Below, one piece after another: positions 15,274 through 25,524 of a stretch of 64,000 bases of DNA. The translations under genes and the position numbers were made by a program. The stretch spans positions 1 to 64,000 of the forward strand of contig CAZWKQ010000007.1 of the NCBI GenBank assembly GCA_964634005.1. The letters are read 5' to 3'. Under the pieces are notes generated by a model. That model saw nothing but the letters and a program-made list of their open reading frames with translations, was not told the DNA's origin and searched no databases. This DNA is from CAZWKQ01 sp964634005. Its GTDB lineage: Bacteria > Bacteroidota > Bacteroidia > Bacteroidales > JACABE01. Numbering within the stretch: the first letter of the stretch is position 1; each line of letters starts with the position of its first letter.

Positions 15274-16725
15274 GTGAAAAAACTTTATCTCCTGGTACTT
15301 AAATCATACTTAGGTCCGCTTTTAATGACTTTTTTTATTGCATTATTTATTTTGTTAATGCAATTTCTATGGAAATATATTGACGATTTTGTCGGTAAAG
15401 GTTTGGAGTGGTATATTATAGCACAATTGATGTTTTATGCCTCAGCTACTTTTGTTCCTTTAGCTCTTCCTTTGGCAATATTGCTTTCATCTTTAATGAC
15501 ATTTGGGAATCTGGGCGAAAGATACGAACTGACTGCAATAAAAGCGGCCGGAATATCTTTGCGAAAAACAATGAAACCTCTTGTTTATCTGTCAATTATA
15601 GTAAGTTTGGTGGCTTTTTATTTTTCAAATAATGTAATGCCTTATGCAAATTTAAAGTTTAGGTCTTTGTTATACGATGTACAATCGAAAAAACCTGCAG
15701 TTAATATTCAGGAAGGAATTTTTTACGGTGGTATTGATGGTTTTATAATAAAAATCGGGAAAAAAGACAGAGACGGAAAAACTATTCATAACGTAATGAT
15801 ATACAATCATACCAAAAGAACCGGCAATACTAATCTTACTGTTGCAAAATCGGGAAAAATGGAGCTTACTTCAGATAATAGGTTTTTATTGTTTACTCTT
15901 TATGACGGATATAATTATGATGAAGACGTTTCAAATTATGATAATGTTTTAAAACGTCCAATGCTTAGAACAAGTTTTAAGGAGGAATTCAGAAGGTTTG
16001 ATTTGTCGGCTTTTGCTTTTTCTAAAACAAACGAAGAGTTGTTTAAAAGTCATTATCAAATGTTAAATTTAAAGCAATTAATTCAAACTGAAGATACTCT
16101 GAAAAAAGAGCTATATTTGAGGAAGAATGATTTTTATTCTTCGGTTGAAAATCGTTTTATCGGCCTCACAACATTATATGATACTACGTATAAAGCTGAT
16201 TTAGATACTTTTCCCGAATTTAAAAAAGATTTTCTTTCAAATTTTACTCCCGAGAAGCAAAATCAGCTGTTACAAACAGCATTACAGAATATTCAAGGGA
16301 TTAAAGGAGATATTGATTACTGGAAAATAGAGTTTTCGGATAAAGAAGAATACATTAGGCGTTACGATATTGAATGGCACAGAAAATTTACATTATCAAT
16401 CGCATGTTTAATATTATTTTTTATAGGTGCTCCTCTTGGTGCAATTATCCGTAAAGGCGGATTTGGATTACCTGTAGTAATGTCGGTGTTTTTCTTTGTA
16501 TTATTTCATGTATTATCGATGATAGGCGAGAAATCGGCACGCGAAGGCATTTGGGATGCAGCACATGGTATGTGGCTGTCATCATTGATTTTTCTGCCTG
16601 TAGGTATTATTCTTACTATCAAGGCAACTACCGATTCGCCTATATTTGATTCCGATTTGTGGATAAAACTCTTTAGAAAATTGTTTAAATCTTCCAAAAA
16701 TGCGAATACTCCAAATTTGCAATAA
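15274..16725 (+). CDS. LptF/LptG (YjgP/YjgQ) family permease
   Basis: A 483-residue inner-membrane protein, started by GTG at 15274; no ATG precedes the first membrane segment. Three membrane segments at residues about 15-37, 55-78 and 105-125 are followed by a large periplasmic beta-jellyroll region and three C-terminal segments (about 375-460; LSIACLILFFIGAPLGAIIRKGG). This is the six-segment plan of LptF/LptG, which with LptB extracts LPS from the inner membrane. The protein is about 100 residues longer than the E. coli members, the extra length lying between the jellyroll and the fourth segment. The last 26 bases overlap a glycosyltransferase gene, linking LPS export and synthesis. Confidence 0.85.
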   Translation: MKKLYLLVLKSYLGPLLMTFFIALFILLMQFLWKYIDDFVGKGLEWYIIAQLMFYASATFVPLALPLAILLSSLMTFGNLGERYELTAIKAAGISLRKTMKPLVYLSIIVSLVAFYFSNNVMPYANLKFRSLLYDVQSKKPAVNIQEGIFYGGIDGFIIKIGKKDRDGKTIHNVMIYNHTKRTGNTNLTVAKSGKMELTSDNRFLLFTLYDGYNYDEDVSNYDNVLKRPMLRTSFKEEFRRFDLSAFAFSKTNEELFKSHYQMLNLKQLIQTEDTLKKELYLRKNDFYSSVENRFIGLTTLYDTTYKADLDTFPEFKKDFLSNFTPEKQNQLLQTALQNIQGIKGDIDYWKIEFSDKEEYIRRYDIEWHRKFTLSIACLILFFIGAPLGAIIRKGGFGLPVVMSVFFFVLFHVLSMIGEKSAREGIWDAAHGMWLSSLIFLPVGIILTIKATTDSPIFDSDLWIKLFRKLFKSSKNANTPNLQ

Positions 16726-17899
16726 ACCTCCCTATCCACCGCACGAAGGCGGGTCGCTGGCAATGCATAATTTAACATCTGGATTAATCGAAAGTGGTTG
16801 TGAAGTAGTTGTTCTTGCTATGTCGAGTTTTAAAAATCCGGTCGATGAAAGCAAAATACCTGAAGATTACAAGAAAAAAACAAAATTTCAATCGGTATTT
16901 GTCGATTTATCTTTAAAGATTTTTCCTGCTTTGTATTGTTTTATTTTTTTTAAATCATATCATGCTTTTCGTTTTAAAAATACCGAATTTTCCAGAAAAA
17001 TTATAGAGATACTCAGTGAAAATGAGTTCGATATTGTTTTGTGCGAAACAGTATTTATGACTCATTATGTTGATATTTTGAGAAAATATTCCAATGCTTC
17101 TCTAGTTCTTAGAACTCATAATGTCGAGCATTTGATTTGGTACAGAATAGCTAAGGAAACTGTCAATCCTTTCAAAAAGCTTTATTTATACCATCTTGCC
17201 TATACTTTAAAAAAATATGAATTATTTTCATTCGGAAAGTACGGTGCCATAGCTTCAATTTCGAATAAAGACACTGAAATTTTAAAATCTCTCGGTTGTA
17301 AAACCAAAATTGTTGATATTCCTTTTGGTATTAATATTTCTCAATATGTTTATAATAAGATAGGTTTCCCAATCAAATTTTTCCATATCGGAGCTATGAA
17401 CTGGATTCCTAACCAAAAAGGTATTATTTGGTTTATTGAAAATGTTTGGAAGAAATTTGCCGAGAAACACGACAATCAATTATTTCTTGCGGGAAGAAGC
17501 ATGCCCGAGACTTTTTTTGAATTATCATGCAAAGGGTTGAATGTCACGGGAGAAGTTGAAAATGCCATTGAATTTATCAGCAAACATGAAGTAATGATAG
17601 TTCCGATTTTTTCAGGTAGCGGAATAAGGGTTAAAATTATTGAGGCCATGGCTCTCGGAAGAATTGTCGTTACAACTTCTATAGGGGCCGAAGGCTTAAA
17701 TTGTGCTGATAAAAAGAATATCTTTATTGCTGATAATAGTGATGAATTCTTAAAGGTATTAGATTATCTTGTAAACTCCGACAGTGAAATGTTAAATACT
17801 ATTTCGCTTAATGCACGCAAATTAATTGAAACAGAGCATAATAATCGGTTAAGTATTGATAGATTGAAAGATTTATTTGTATCATTATCAAATTCTTGA
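16700..17899 (+). CDS. GT4-family glycosyltransferase
   Basis: A 399-residue GT-B fold enzyme without a signal peptide. The N-terminal domain opens RILQICNKPPYPPHEGGSLA, with the Gly-rich acceptor loop, and the C-terminal nucleotide-sugar domain (about 220-395) contains IFSGSGIRVKIIEAMALGR and then VVTTSIGAEGL, with the E-x7-E-like donor-binding motif of family GT4. It should transfer a sugar from a nucleotide donor to a growing LPS or polysaccharide on the cytosolic side. It starts inside the end of the LptF/G-type gene (26-base overlap), so translation is probably coupled. Confidence 0.87.
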   Translation: MRILQICNKPPYPPHEGGSLAMHNLTSGLIESGCEVVVLAMSSFKNPVDESKIPEDYKKKTKFQSVFVDLSLKIFPALYCFIFFKSYHAFRFKNTEFSRKIIEILSENEFDIVLCETVFMTHYVDILRKYSNASLVLRTHNVEHLIWYRIAKETVNPFKKLYLYHLAYTLKKYELFSFGKYGAIASISNKDTEILKSLGCKTKIVDIPFGINISQYVYNKIGFPIKFFHIGAMNWIPNQKGIIWFIENVWKKFAEKHDNQLFLAGRSMPETFFELSCKGLNVTGEVENAIEFISKHEVMIVPIFSGSGIRVKIIEAMALGRIVVTTSIGAEGLNCADKKNIFIADNSDEFLKVLDYLVNSDSEMLNTISLNARKLIETEHNNRLSIDRLKDLFVSLSNS

Positions 17900-17980
17900 A
17901 TACACTATAAACATATTTTAAGTTGTTTCTATCAATAATTAAGAATTAAATAATATCTACAATTAAGTACTGTTTAGTAT

Positions 17981-18010
17981 TTTGGAAATATCATTAATTG
18001 GATAATTTTG
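17981..18010 (+). promoter_or_regulatory. Promoter of the glycosyltransferase-GT22-ligA unit
   Basis: TTTG at 17981-17984 and TAATTTTG at 18003-18010 with an 18-base spacer. The ATG at 18024 lies only 13 bases after the -7 element, so the mRNA leader would be about 7 bases or fewer. Confidence 0.78.
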
Positions 18011-18023
18011 CAAGAAAAAATTG

Positions 18024-19205
18024 ATGAAACTACTCATAACATTATCTAGAGTTCCTTACCCGCTCGACAAAGGCGATAAACTAAGAGCTTATTATTTCAT
18101 CAAGTATTTATCAAAATATTTCGATATTGTTCTTTTTTGTGTAAGCAGTAGTAAAATTCATCCTGAAACAAAAGAAAAACTTGGTGTTTATTGCACCGAA
18201 GTTCATATATACCGATTAAGTAAATTTTTTTTAATAATAAATTTAATAAAGGCATTTTTAAAAGGGTTGCCATTGCAAGTTGGTTATTTTTATAACAAAA
18301 GGGCTAAAAATTCTCTTGAAAGTTTTATCAGAAGGCACAATCCCGATTATATTCTTTGTCAATTAGTAAGAATGGCAGAATATGTTAAAGATGTTAATTT
18401 GCCAAAAATGCTTGATTATCAGGATGCATTTTCTTACGGTTTGAAAAGAAGAATTGAAAAAAGTGATTTTTTTTCGAAACTGATTCTCAGAATAGAGTTT
18501 AATAGAATGCTGAAATATGAGCACAATGTATTCGATTTGTTTGATAAAAAAATTATTATATCGGATACTGATAGAATGCTTATACCACACGACTTAAGAA
18601 AACAAATATTTATAATCTCTAACGGTGTCGATACCGACTACTATAAGCCTACCAATATCACTAAAGAATTTGATATAATGTTTTCAGGAAATATGAGCTA
18701 TCCTCCTAATATAGATGCTGTTTTATTTTTGGTTAATGAAATTTTACCAATTGTAAATAAAGATAAAAAAGATATTAGAGTTCTTATTGCCGGTACGAGC
18801 CCCGCAGATGCAATTAAAAAGCTGAATAGCAATAATATAAAGGTTACCGGTTGGGTAGATGATATGAGGCTATGTTATTCAAAATCAAAGATATTTATAG
18901 CACCTATGCGATTAGGAATCGGATTGCAAAATAAGTTGCTTGAGGCAATGGCAATGGGTTTGCCGTGTATAACTACTTCTTTGGCAAACAATGCGCTTAA
19001 AGCTACTGAAAATAAAGAAATTTTGGTTGGCAACTCAAAAAACGAATTAGCCGAAGCATTGTTAAAATTATTGAATGATACTGAATTTCGTAATTATTTA
19101 TCAGAGAATTCAATTAAATTTGTTAAAGAAAATTATAGTTGGGAAAAAAATATTGAAGATTTAGCAAAAATTATCGAAAACAAAAATTGTAATGAAAAAA
19201 ATTAA
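18024..19205 (+). CDS. GT4-family glycosyltransferase (TIGR03087-like)
   Basis: A 393-residue glycosyltransferase starting at the ATG at 18024 (MKLLITLSRVPYPLDKGDK), one codon after an in-frame TTG. The acceptor half with SRVPYPLDKGDKLRAYYF is typical of the PEP-CTERM/EpsH-system-associated sugar transferase group. The donor half (about 215-390) includes FSGNMSYPPNIDAV, then VTGWVDDMRLCYSKS, then APMRLGIGLQNKLLEAMAMG, which carries the nucleotide-sugar contacts. No exosortase is visible, so the resemblance is one of family only. It overlaps the next gene by 14 bases. Confidence 0.87.
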   Translation: MKLLITLSRVPYPLDKGDKLRAYYFIKYLSKYFDIVLFCVSSSKIHPETKEKLGVYCTEVHIYRLSKFFLIINLIKAFLKGLPLQVGYFYNKRAKNSLESFIRRHNPDYILCQLVRMAEYVKDVNLPKMLDYQDAFSYGLKRRIEKSDFFSKLILRIEFNRMLKYEHNVFDLFDKKIIISDTDRMLIPHDLRKQIFIISNGVDTDYYKPTNITKEFDIMFSGNMSYPPNIDAVLFLVNEILPIVNKDKKDIRVLIAGTSPADAIKKLNSNNIKVTGWVDDMRLCYSKSKIFIAPMRLGIGLQNKLLEAMAMGLPCITTSLANNALKATENKEILVGNSKNELAEALLKLLNDTEFRNYLSENSIKFVKENYSWEKNIEDLAKIIENKNCNEKN

Positions 19206-20760
19206 GTTTTACTGGGAAACAAAACCTATTGAAAGTCTATTAATTATCGGTTTTTTGGCAAGATTGATTGCGGTATTTTTTTCTAGAGGCTTCGGTATGT
19301 TCGACGATCATTTTCTTGTAATAGAATCGGCACAATCGTGGGTCGATGGCACCGATTACAACGATTGGTTGCCGTGGTCTCCCGGAAATTCAGGTCCTAC
19401 AGGGCACAGTTTTTTATACTCAGGCATTCATTTCGTTTTATTCTATTTGATGAAATTGCTTTATATTCAGGATGCTCAGATAAAAATGGTTATTATTCGC
19501 CTTTTGCATGCTTTATGGTCATTACTTGTGATTTTATACAGTTATAAGATAACTCAAAAAATAAGCAATGAAAAAAACGCTAGAAGTGTTGGTTTATTAA
19601 TGGCTTTGTATTGGTTTTTTCCATGGATAAGTGTCAGAAATCTTGTTGAAGTTGTCATTATTCCTCTATTAATTTGGGCTTTATGGATTTTAATAAAAAA
19701 TAATGATAATAAAAAATTTTCCGGAAAATTAATTTTAGCCGGAATACTCTTAGGCTTAGCTTTCTCTATTCGTTTTCAATCGGCGCTTTTTATCATTGGA
19801 GTAGGTTTAGCGTTACTAATTTTGAAAAACTGGAGGGCAATTATTGGAATTATTATAGGTTTTATACTTACAACATTAATTTTTCAAGGGTTGGTCGATT
19901 GGTTGCTTTGGGGAAAACCATTTAGCGAAATGAGAGTTTATATACAGTATAATATCGACCATTCGAAAGATTATATTGTTTCGAGCTGGTATACTTATCT
20001 TTTATTGATAGGAGGCATATTAATTCCACCTGTTAGTATTATGATTTTCAGCGGTTTTATTTCTACTTGGCGAAAACATATTTTAATTTTCTTGCCTACC
20101 TTTATTTTTCTTCTTTTTCACAGTATTTTCCCAAATAAACAAGAAAGATTTATTTTAACTATAATTCCGTTTATCATTCTCTTAGGTATTATTGGGTGGA
20201 ACGAGATAGCAGATAAAATTCATTTTATAAAAAAGAGTAAGAAACTGTTTAATTATTTCTGGGTTTTCTTTTGGATAATAAATTTAATTCTTTTACCCAT
20301 AGTATCATCGCATTATTCAAAAAGAGCGAGAATAGAAGCTATGCGTTATATATCTGGATATTTGAAGAATGAAAAGGATAAATTGAAATACGACACGACT
20401 TATTTTTTGCTTACAGAAAATTCTAATGCATCAAGCTCGGTTTTACCTCCGGAGTTTTATCTTGAACATTGGATTAAATCTTATGATGTAAACATTAATT
20501 GTTCCATAGACTCAATTTATAACTCATTCGTAATTAGAGGAGAACAATTTACTCCCAGATTTTTCCTTTTCGAGGAAAATAAAAGATTAGAAGAAAGAGT
20601 AGCGAGTGTAAAAAAGTATTTCCCAAACATCGAATATGAAACAACTGTTGAACCCGGATTTATTGATGAGCTAATTTGCAGATTAAACCCGATTAATGCA
20701 AATCAATCAATTATAATTTATCGTAATAAAGATTTTTATCCTAATAAACTAAAACAATAA
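19192..20760 (+). CDS. GT22-like (ALG9/PIG-B type) membrane mannosyltransferase
   Basis: A 522-residue polytopic membrane enzyme with about 9-10 membrane segments. The first luminal/periplasmic loop has the acidic GFGMFDDHFLVIESAQ motif, where the Asp pair binds the lipid-phosphate sugar in GT-C enzymes. The region HSIFPNKQERFILTIIPF corresponds to the H-K-E-x-R-F signature of the ALG9-like GT22 family. These enzymes use polyprenyl-phosphate sugars on the outer face of the membrane. The gene overlaps the upstream GT4 by 14 bases, and ligA starts 2 bp after its stop, so all three genes form one transcript. Confidence 0.8.
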   Translation: MKKIKFYWETKPIESLLIIGFLARLIAVFFSRGFGMFDDHFLVIESAQSWVDGTDYNDWLPWSPGNSGPTGHSFLYSGIHFVLFYLMKLLYIQDAQIKMVIIRLLHALWSLLVILYSYKITQKISNEKNARSVGLLMALYWFFPWISVRNLVEVVIIPLLIWALWILIKNNDNKKFSGKLILAGILLGLAFSIRFQSALFIIGVGLALLILKNWRAIIGIIIGFILTTLIFQGLVDWLLWGKPFSEMRVYIQYNIDHSKDYIVSSWYTYLLLIGGILIPPVSIMIFSGFISTWRKHILIFLPTFIFLLFHSIFPNKQERFILTIIPFIILLGIIGWNEIADKIHFIKKSKKLFNYFWVFFWIINLILLPIVSSHYSKRARIEAMRYISGYLKNEKDKLKYDTTYFLLTENSNASSSVLPPEFYLEHWIKSYDVNINCSIDSIYNSFVIRGEQFTPRFFLFEENKRLEERVASVKKYFPNIEYETTVEPGFIDELICRLNPINANQSIIIYRNKDFYPNKLKQ

Positions 20761-20762
20761 TT

Positions 20763-22811
20763 ATGGAAGATTTGTCGGTAAAGCAACGAATTGAACAGTT
20801 GATAGATATTATCAATGAACATAACTACAACTATTATGTTCTTGATAAACCTACTATCAGTGATTATGAATTTGATTTATTGTTGAAAGAACTCGAAAAA
20901 CTCGAAAAAGAACATCCTGAATTTTTATTTCCTCATTCTCCGACTCAGAGAGTAGGAGGGCAGCCTATAAAAAGCTTTCGGCAGATCGAACATAAGTATC
21001 CTATGTTATCGTTAGGAAATACTTATTCAGAAATGGAGCTAAAAGATTTTGACCAAAGAATCAGAAAATTAGTAAATACCGATTTCAAGTATGTTTGCGA
21101 ATTGAAATTCGATGGAGTTGCAATAGGATTGACTTATAAAAATGGTGTTTTACAATATGCCGTAACCCGTGGCGATGGCATAAAAGGGGATGATGTTACT
21201 CAAAATGTTAAAACAATAAAAAGTGTTCCCTTAAAACTTAAAGGAGAATATCCCGATTTATTTGAAGTTAGAGGCGAGATAATACTTCCCTTTGCAGGAT
21301 TTGATGCAATGAATGAAGAAAGATTAAACAACGGAGAAGAACCATTTGCAAATCCGCGTAATGCAGCTTCGGGAAGTCTTAAAATGCAAGACCCTAAAGA
21401 TGTAGCGAAACGACCGCTTGATTGTTATGTTTATTTTATTCTTAGCGATAATCTGCCTTCGAACTCGCATTATCAAAACTTGATTAATATCCGCAAATGG
21501 GGTTTTAAAGTGTCGAATTATATGGCCTTGTGCGATAATGTTGATGATATTTTGGATTTTATAAACTATTGGAATACTGAAAGATTTAATCTTCCTTTTG
21601 CTATTGACGGTGTTGTTATTAAAGTTGACAATATTGAATTATGGGATGTTTTAGGCGTTACAGCCAAATCTCCGCGTTGGGCAATTTCTTATAAATTTAA
21701 AGCCGAAAGGGTTTTAACTGAACTCCTTAGTATTGATTTTCAGGTTGGGAGAACCGGTACAGTTACTCCGGTAGCTAATTTAAAACCCGTGCAATTAGCA
21801 GGAACTACCGTAAAAAGAGCTTCATTGCATAATGCCGATTTTATTAAAACTATGGATATTAGAGTCGGCGACATGGTTTATGTGGAAAAGGGCGGTGAAA
21901 TTATTCCAAAAATTGTAGGAGTTGAAATAAATGAAAGAAAACCAAATTCGAAAGAATTCGAATTTATAAAAAAATGCCCCGAATGTGGAGCTTTACTTGT
22001 TCGAAATGAAGGAGAAGTTGCTTATTACTGTCCTGATGAATATAATTGCCCACCTCAAATAAAAGGCAAACTGGTTCACTTTATTCAAAGAAAAGCAATT
22101 AATATCGAAAGTTTAGGGGAGGGCAAAATTGAAATGCTTTACGATAATGGGCTTATATATCATGTTCCCGATTTATATACACTTACTTATGAAAAACTAA
22201 TTGGACTTGAAAAGGTATTTGAAAGTCCAGAAAATAAAAAGTCAAAAAAAATCAGTTTTCAGGATAAAACGGTTAATAATATTTTAAAAGGCATCGAACA
22301 ATCGAAAAATGTGCCTTTTGATAAAGTTCTTTTTGCATTAGGAATAAGATATGTTGGGGAAACTGTAGCAAAAAAACTCGCAAAACATTTCAAATCAATA
22401 GATAATATTATGTCTGCAACTTTTGAGGAGCTATTATCTGTTGAAGAAATTGGTGAAAAAATTGCAAACAGCATCTTAAAATTCTTTTCGGATGAAAATA
22501 ATATAAATACCATTAACAAACTCAAATCCTTTGGAATACAGATGGAACTTTATGACGACAAAAAAAATATCAATAATGTTTTAAATGGTAAAACTTTTGT
22601 CGTTAGCGGAGTTTTTAATAACTTTTCGAGAGAAAGTATAAAGCAAAGTATTGAAAACCATGGTGGTAAAGTTTCGGGTTCTATTTCCTCTAAAACTGAT
22701 TTTTTATTGGCAGGCAACAATATGGGACCCGAAAAACTTAAAAAAGCAACAAGTTTAAATATTCCGATAATCAGTGAAGAAGAATATTTGGAGATGATTA
22801 AACAAATTTAA
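20763..22811 (+). CDS. ligA: NAD-dependent DNA ligase LigA
   Basis: A 682-residue replicative ligase of full length. Domain Ia (about 1-60) with YNYYVLDKPTISDYEFD is followed by the adenylation domain with the nucleotidyl Lys115 in CELKFDGVAIGLTY. The OB domain (about 315-400) comes next, then a Cys4 zinc finger (CPECG, then CPDEYNC), four helix-hairpin-helix repeats (about 470-585) and a C-terminal BRCT domain (about 600-682). It seals nicks using NAD+. It is the third gene after two glycosyltransferases; this context gives no functional hint and probably reflects shared constitutive expression. Confidence 0.98.
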   Translation: MEDLSVKQRIEQLIDIINEHNYNYYVLDKPTISDYEFDLLLKELEKLEKEHPEFLFPHSPTQRVGGQPIKSFRQIEHKYPMLSLGNTYSEMELKDFDQRIRKLVNTDFKYVCELKFDGVAIGLTYKNGVLQYAVTRGDGIKGDDVTQNVKTIKSVPLKLKGEYPDLFEVRGEIILPFAGFDAMNEERLNNGEEPFANPRNAASGSLKMQDPKDVAKRPLDCYVYFILSDNLPSNSHYQNLINIRKWGFKVSNYMALCDNVDDILDFINYWNTERFNLPFAIDGVVIKVDNIELWDVLGVTAKSPRWAISYKFKAERVLTELLSIDFQVGRTGTVTPVANLKPVQLAGTTVKRASLHNADFIKTMDIRVGDMVYVEKGGEIIPKIVGVEINERKPNSKEFEFIKKCPECGALLVRNEGEVAYYCPDEYNCPPQIKGKLVHFIQRKAINIESLGEGKIEMLYDNGLIYHVPDLYTLTYEKLIGLEKVFESPENKKSKKISFQDKTVNNILKGIEQSKNVPFDKVLFALGIRYVGETVAKKLAKHFKSIDNIMSATFEELLSVEEIGEKIANSILKFFSDENNINTINKLKSFGIQMELYDDKKNINNVLNGKTFVVSGVFNNFSRESIKQSIENHGGKVSGSISSKTDFLLAGNNMGPEKLKKATSLNIPIISEEEYLEMIKQI

Positions 22812-22913
22812 TCTTTTAGATGTTAGCTTCTTTACAATTGTTACTTTTTTATAAAAACAAGACTTATTAACCGCAAGTTTTTTAAACTTTTATTGTCGAA
22901 AATTCAATTATAA

Positions 22914-22942
22914 TTGTTATTAAGACATAAGTATTAATTTTG
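22914..22942 (+). promoter_or_regulatory. Promoter of the TonB-dependent receptor gene
   Basis: A TTG at 22914-22916 and TAATTTTG at 22935-22942, spaced by 18 bases, fit the phylum consensus. The ATG is at 22971. Confidence 0.68.
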
Positions 22943-22970
22943 TAATTTTTAAAATATAAAATCAACTAAA

Positions 22971-25457
22971 ATGTTTTTCAGAAAAACTTATTTGCTATTT
23001 CTAATTTTAACTTCATTTATTCATTCGAGTCTTTTGTCTCAAAACCAACTATATAGTAATCCTATTGCGGCAAATCCTAAAGGTAGCGTTAAAGGTTTAG
23101 TAATCGACAAGATATCAAATAATCCTGTTGAATACGCCAATCTTGCAATATTTAATCAAAAAGATTCATCAATGGTTGGAGGTTCAATTACCGATTCAAA
23201 AGGTTATTTTATTATTGAAAACTTACCGTTCGGTAATTATTATATTAGAGTTAGTTTTATTGGGTATAAAAGTATTTTTATTCCCAATATTACAATTACT
23301 CCCAAAGCTCCGAATTTAAATATTGGTAAAATAATGTTTCAACCCACGGCCGAATCGCTTGGTGAGGTAAATATTGTTGCCGAGAAAAATTTAATGGAGT
23401 ATTCACTCGATAAAAAAGTAATAAATGTATCTCAAAATCTTACAAGCGCAGGAGGTAGTGCTGTTGATGTATTACAAAATGTCCCCTCTGTAAGTGTTGA
23501 CTATGACGGTAATGTCAGTTTAAGAGGTTCTACAAATATAAATATATTGATAGACGGAAGACCGGCTATAGTCAGTGGTACAAATAAACAGGCTATTTTA
23601 GAACAAATTCCCGCAAGCAGTATAGATGCAATTGAAATTATTACCAACCCTTCAGCAAAATATAATCCTGAAGGTATGTCGGGTATTATAAATATTAAAA
23701 CAAAAAAAAGAATATCAACCGGATTAAATGGTGTTGCATCAGTAAGTGCAGGTACAGGAAATCGTTATAATTCTTCATTAAATCTCAATTACAGTTTACC
23801 AAAAATAAACATTTTCGGTTCTTGGGACGGTCGCTGGTTCAGAGGAAAAGGATATGGTAATACTTACAGAAATACTTGGCTCAATGATACGATAACATAC
23901 AGCTATCAAAACATGGATATGCAAAGAAGCATGATAAACAATACTTTTAAAGCCGGTTTCGATTGGTTTATAAATAGCCAAAATACACTTACTATTTCAG
24001 GACAGTTTAATCCGGGGTCAAGCTCGAGAACTCAGGATTTATACAGCTATTCGTATGATTATCTGCATGTAATAACTGATAATTTGTACAAAAAAAATGT
24101 TGAAGAAGAGGATAATAAGAATTATTCTGTAAGTCTTAATTACAAAAAGAACTTTAATAAGAAAAATCAGGAATTTACAACTGATATTTCATACTCTAAA
24201 TATAGCGGAAACGAAAATACCGATATGAATAATAATCAGTATATACTTGATTATGTATTACAAAATCCTGTAATACCGGTACTTCAAAAACAATATGATA
24301 TTGGAAGTAATTATAATTTTAATGCTCAGATTAATTATTCTCATCCTTTGAATGATAAAAATAAAATTGAAGTAGGTTATAACGGAATTATCAGGAATAT
24401 GGATAATAATTATTACTTAGAAAATTATAATTATATAACTGCGATTTATGAAAGGGATAACTTATATGACAATCACTTTAACTATAACGAGAATATTCAG
24501 GCTCTTTATACCACTTTTGGCAGCGAATGGGGAAAATCTTCGTTACAATTAGGATTAAGAGTAGAAAAAGTATATACTACTTCCGATCAACTTACACAGA
24601 ATCAAAAAATTAAAAATGATTATTTCAGTCTTTTCCCGACATTACACTATTCATTGAAATTGCCCAAGAAAAACGAAGTTCAGATAAGTTACAGCCGTAG
24701 AGTTAATCGTCCGGTATTTGAGGATCTTAACCCGTTTAAAGATTACTCAAACCCATTGATGATACGAATGGGAAATCCATATTTATTGCCTGAGTATATT
24801 AATTCTTTCGAAGTCAATCATTCGAAGTTTTTTGATAAAACATCTGTTTATACATCAATTTATTACAGAACTATAGATGATGTTATTAAGAGATTAAGCT
24901 ATCTGGGACAAGACGGAATAAACTACAACACAAGCGTAAACTTATCTAAAGGGACTAATTATGGGGTCGATTTTATCGTCGAAAGAGAAATATTAAAATG
25001 GTGGAGAGTAAATGCCAATTTCAGCTATTTCAGAACAATTATAAAAGGAAACAGTGTTGACGGAAATATTTCAAATGATAATTACAGCTGGACTTCTAAA
25101 CTAACTTCCAATATGAATCTTTTGAAAAACATGACAATTCAATTGTCAGCAAATTACAGGGCGCCAATTATAACACCTCAGGGAAAAATGTACGAAAATT
25201 ACGGTGCAGATATTGCTGTAAAAAAAGATTTTATGAAAGATTTATTAAGTGTTAGTTTTAGAGTTAGTGATATATTTAATACACAAAAATTCAATATGGA
25301 TGCTTATGGTACAGGCTTTTACAGTACTATGATTCGTAAACGTCAAACCCAGATGGCCTTTATAAGTGTTTCATATAAAATCAACGGTGGTATAAAACAA
25401 AAAACTAAAAAACGTTCGGTAGAAAACGGCAGCAATATCGAAGATGCCGATTTTTAA
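22971..25457 (+). CDS. TonB-dependent outer-membrane receptor with carboxypeptidase-like N-terminal domain
   Basis: An 828-residue outer-membrane protein. The signal peptide is residues about 1-23. A carboxypeptidase-regulatory-like Ig domain (about 38-110; GSVKGLVIDKISNNPVEYAN) is followed by the plug (about 145-245), including DVLQNVPSVSVDYDGNVSLRG and an IDGRP turn, then a long beta-barrel to the end. It belongs to the OMP_b-brl_3 group and not to SusC. No SusD-like lipoprotein follows, so glycan import is not indicated; small peptides or metal chelates are more typical for this group, but the ligand is unknown. It is monocistronic, with its own promoter and an inverted repeat 42 bp after the stop. 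Confidence 0.9.
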   Translation: MFFRKTYLLFLILTSFIHSSLLSQNQLYSNPIAANPKGSVKGLVIDKISNNPVEYANLAIFNQKDSSMVGGSITDSKGYFIIENLPFGNYYIRVSFIGYKSIFIPNITITPKAPNLNIGKIMFQPTAESLGEVNIVAEKNLMEYSLDKKVINVSQNLTSAGGSAVDVLQNVPSVSVDYDGNVSLRGSTNINILIDGRPAIVSGTNKQAILEQIPASSIDAIEIITNPSAKYNPEGMSGIINIKTKKRISTGLNGVASVSAGTGNRYNSSLNLNYSLPKINIFGSWDGRWFRGKGYGNTYRNTWLNDTITYSYQNMDMQRSMINNTFKAGFDWFINSQNTLTISGQFNPGSSSRTQDLYSYSYDYLHVITDNLYKKNVEEEDNKNYSVSLNYKKNFNKKNQEFTTDISYSKYSGNENTDMNNNQYILDYVLQNPVIPVLQKQYDIGSNYNFNAQINYSHPLNDKNKIEVGYNGIIRNMDNNYYLENYNYITAIYERDNLYDNHFNYNENIQALYTTFGSEWGKSSLQLGLRVEKVYTTSDQLTQNQKIKNDYFSLFPTLHYSLKLPKKNEVQISYSRRVNRPVFEDLNPFKDYSNPLMIRMGNPYLLPEYINSFEVNHSKFFDKTSVYTSIYYRTIDDVIKRLSYLGQDGINYNTSVNLSKGTNYGVDFIVEREILKWWRVNANFSYFRTIIKGNSVDGNISNDNYSWTSKLTSNMNLLKNMTIQLSANYRAPIITPQGKMYENYGADIAVKKDFMKDLLSVSFRVSDIFNTQKFNMDAYGTGFYSTMIRKRQTQMAFISVSYKINGGIKQKTKKRSVENGSNIEDADF

Positions 25458-25498
25458 GAATTTTTATTCAATTTTTTAATGATTTAGTTCAATTAAAC

Positions 25499-25524
25499 CT
25501 TATCAAATTTAATATTTTGATAAG
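25499..25524 (+). terminator. Hairpin after the TonB-dependent receptor gene
   Basis: CTTATCAAA (25499-25507) pairs exactly with TTTGATAAG (25516-25524) around 8 bases. There is no T run after it, so it may act as an mRNA 3' stabiliser or a weak terminator. Confidence 0.4.

Noticed and set aside
18024..19205. Evidence of a PEP-CTERM/exosortase system
   Set aside because: Only the glycosyltransferase family resemblance is present; no exosortase or PEP-CTERM protein was seen.
22971..25457. SusC of a SusCD glycan-uptake pair
   Set aside because: No SusD-like lipoprotein follows and the barrel belongs to the other receptor group.
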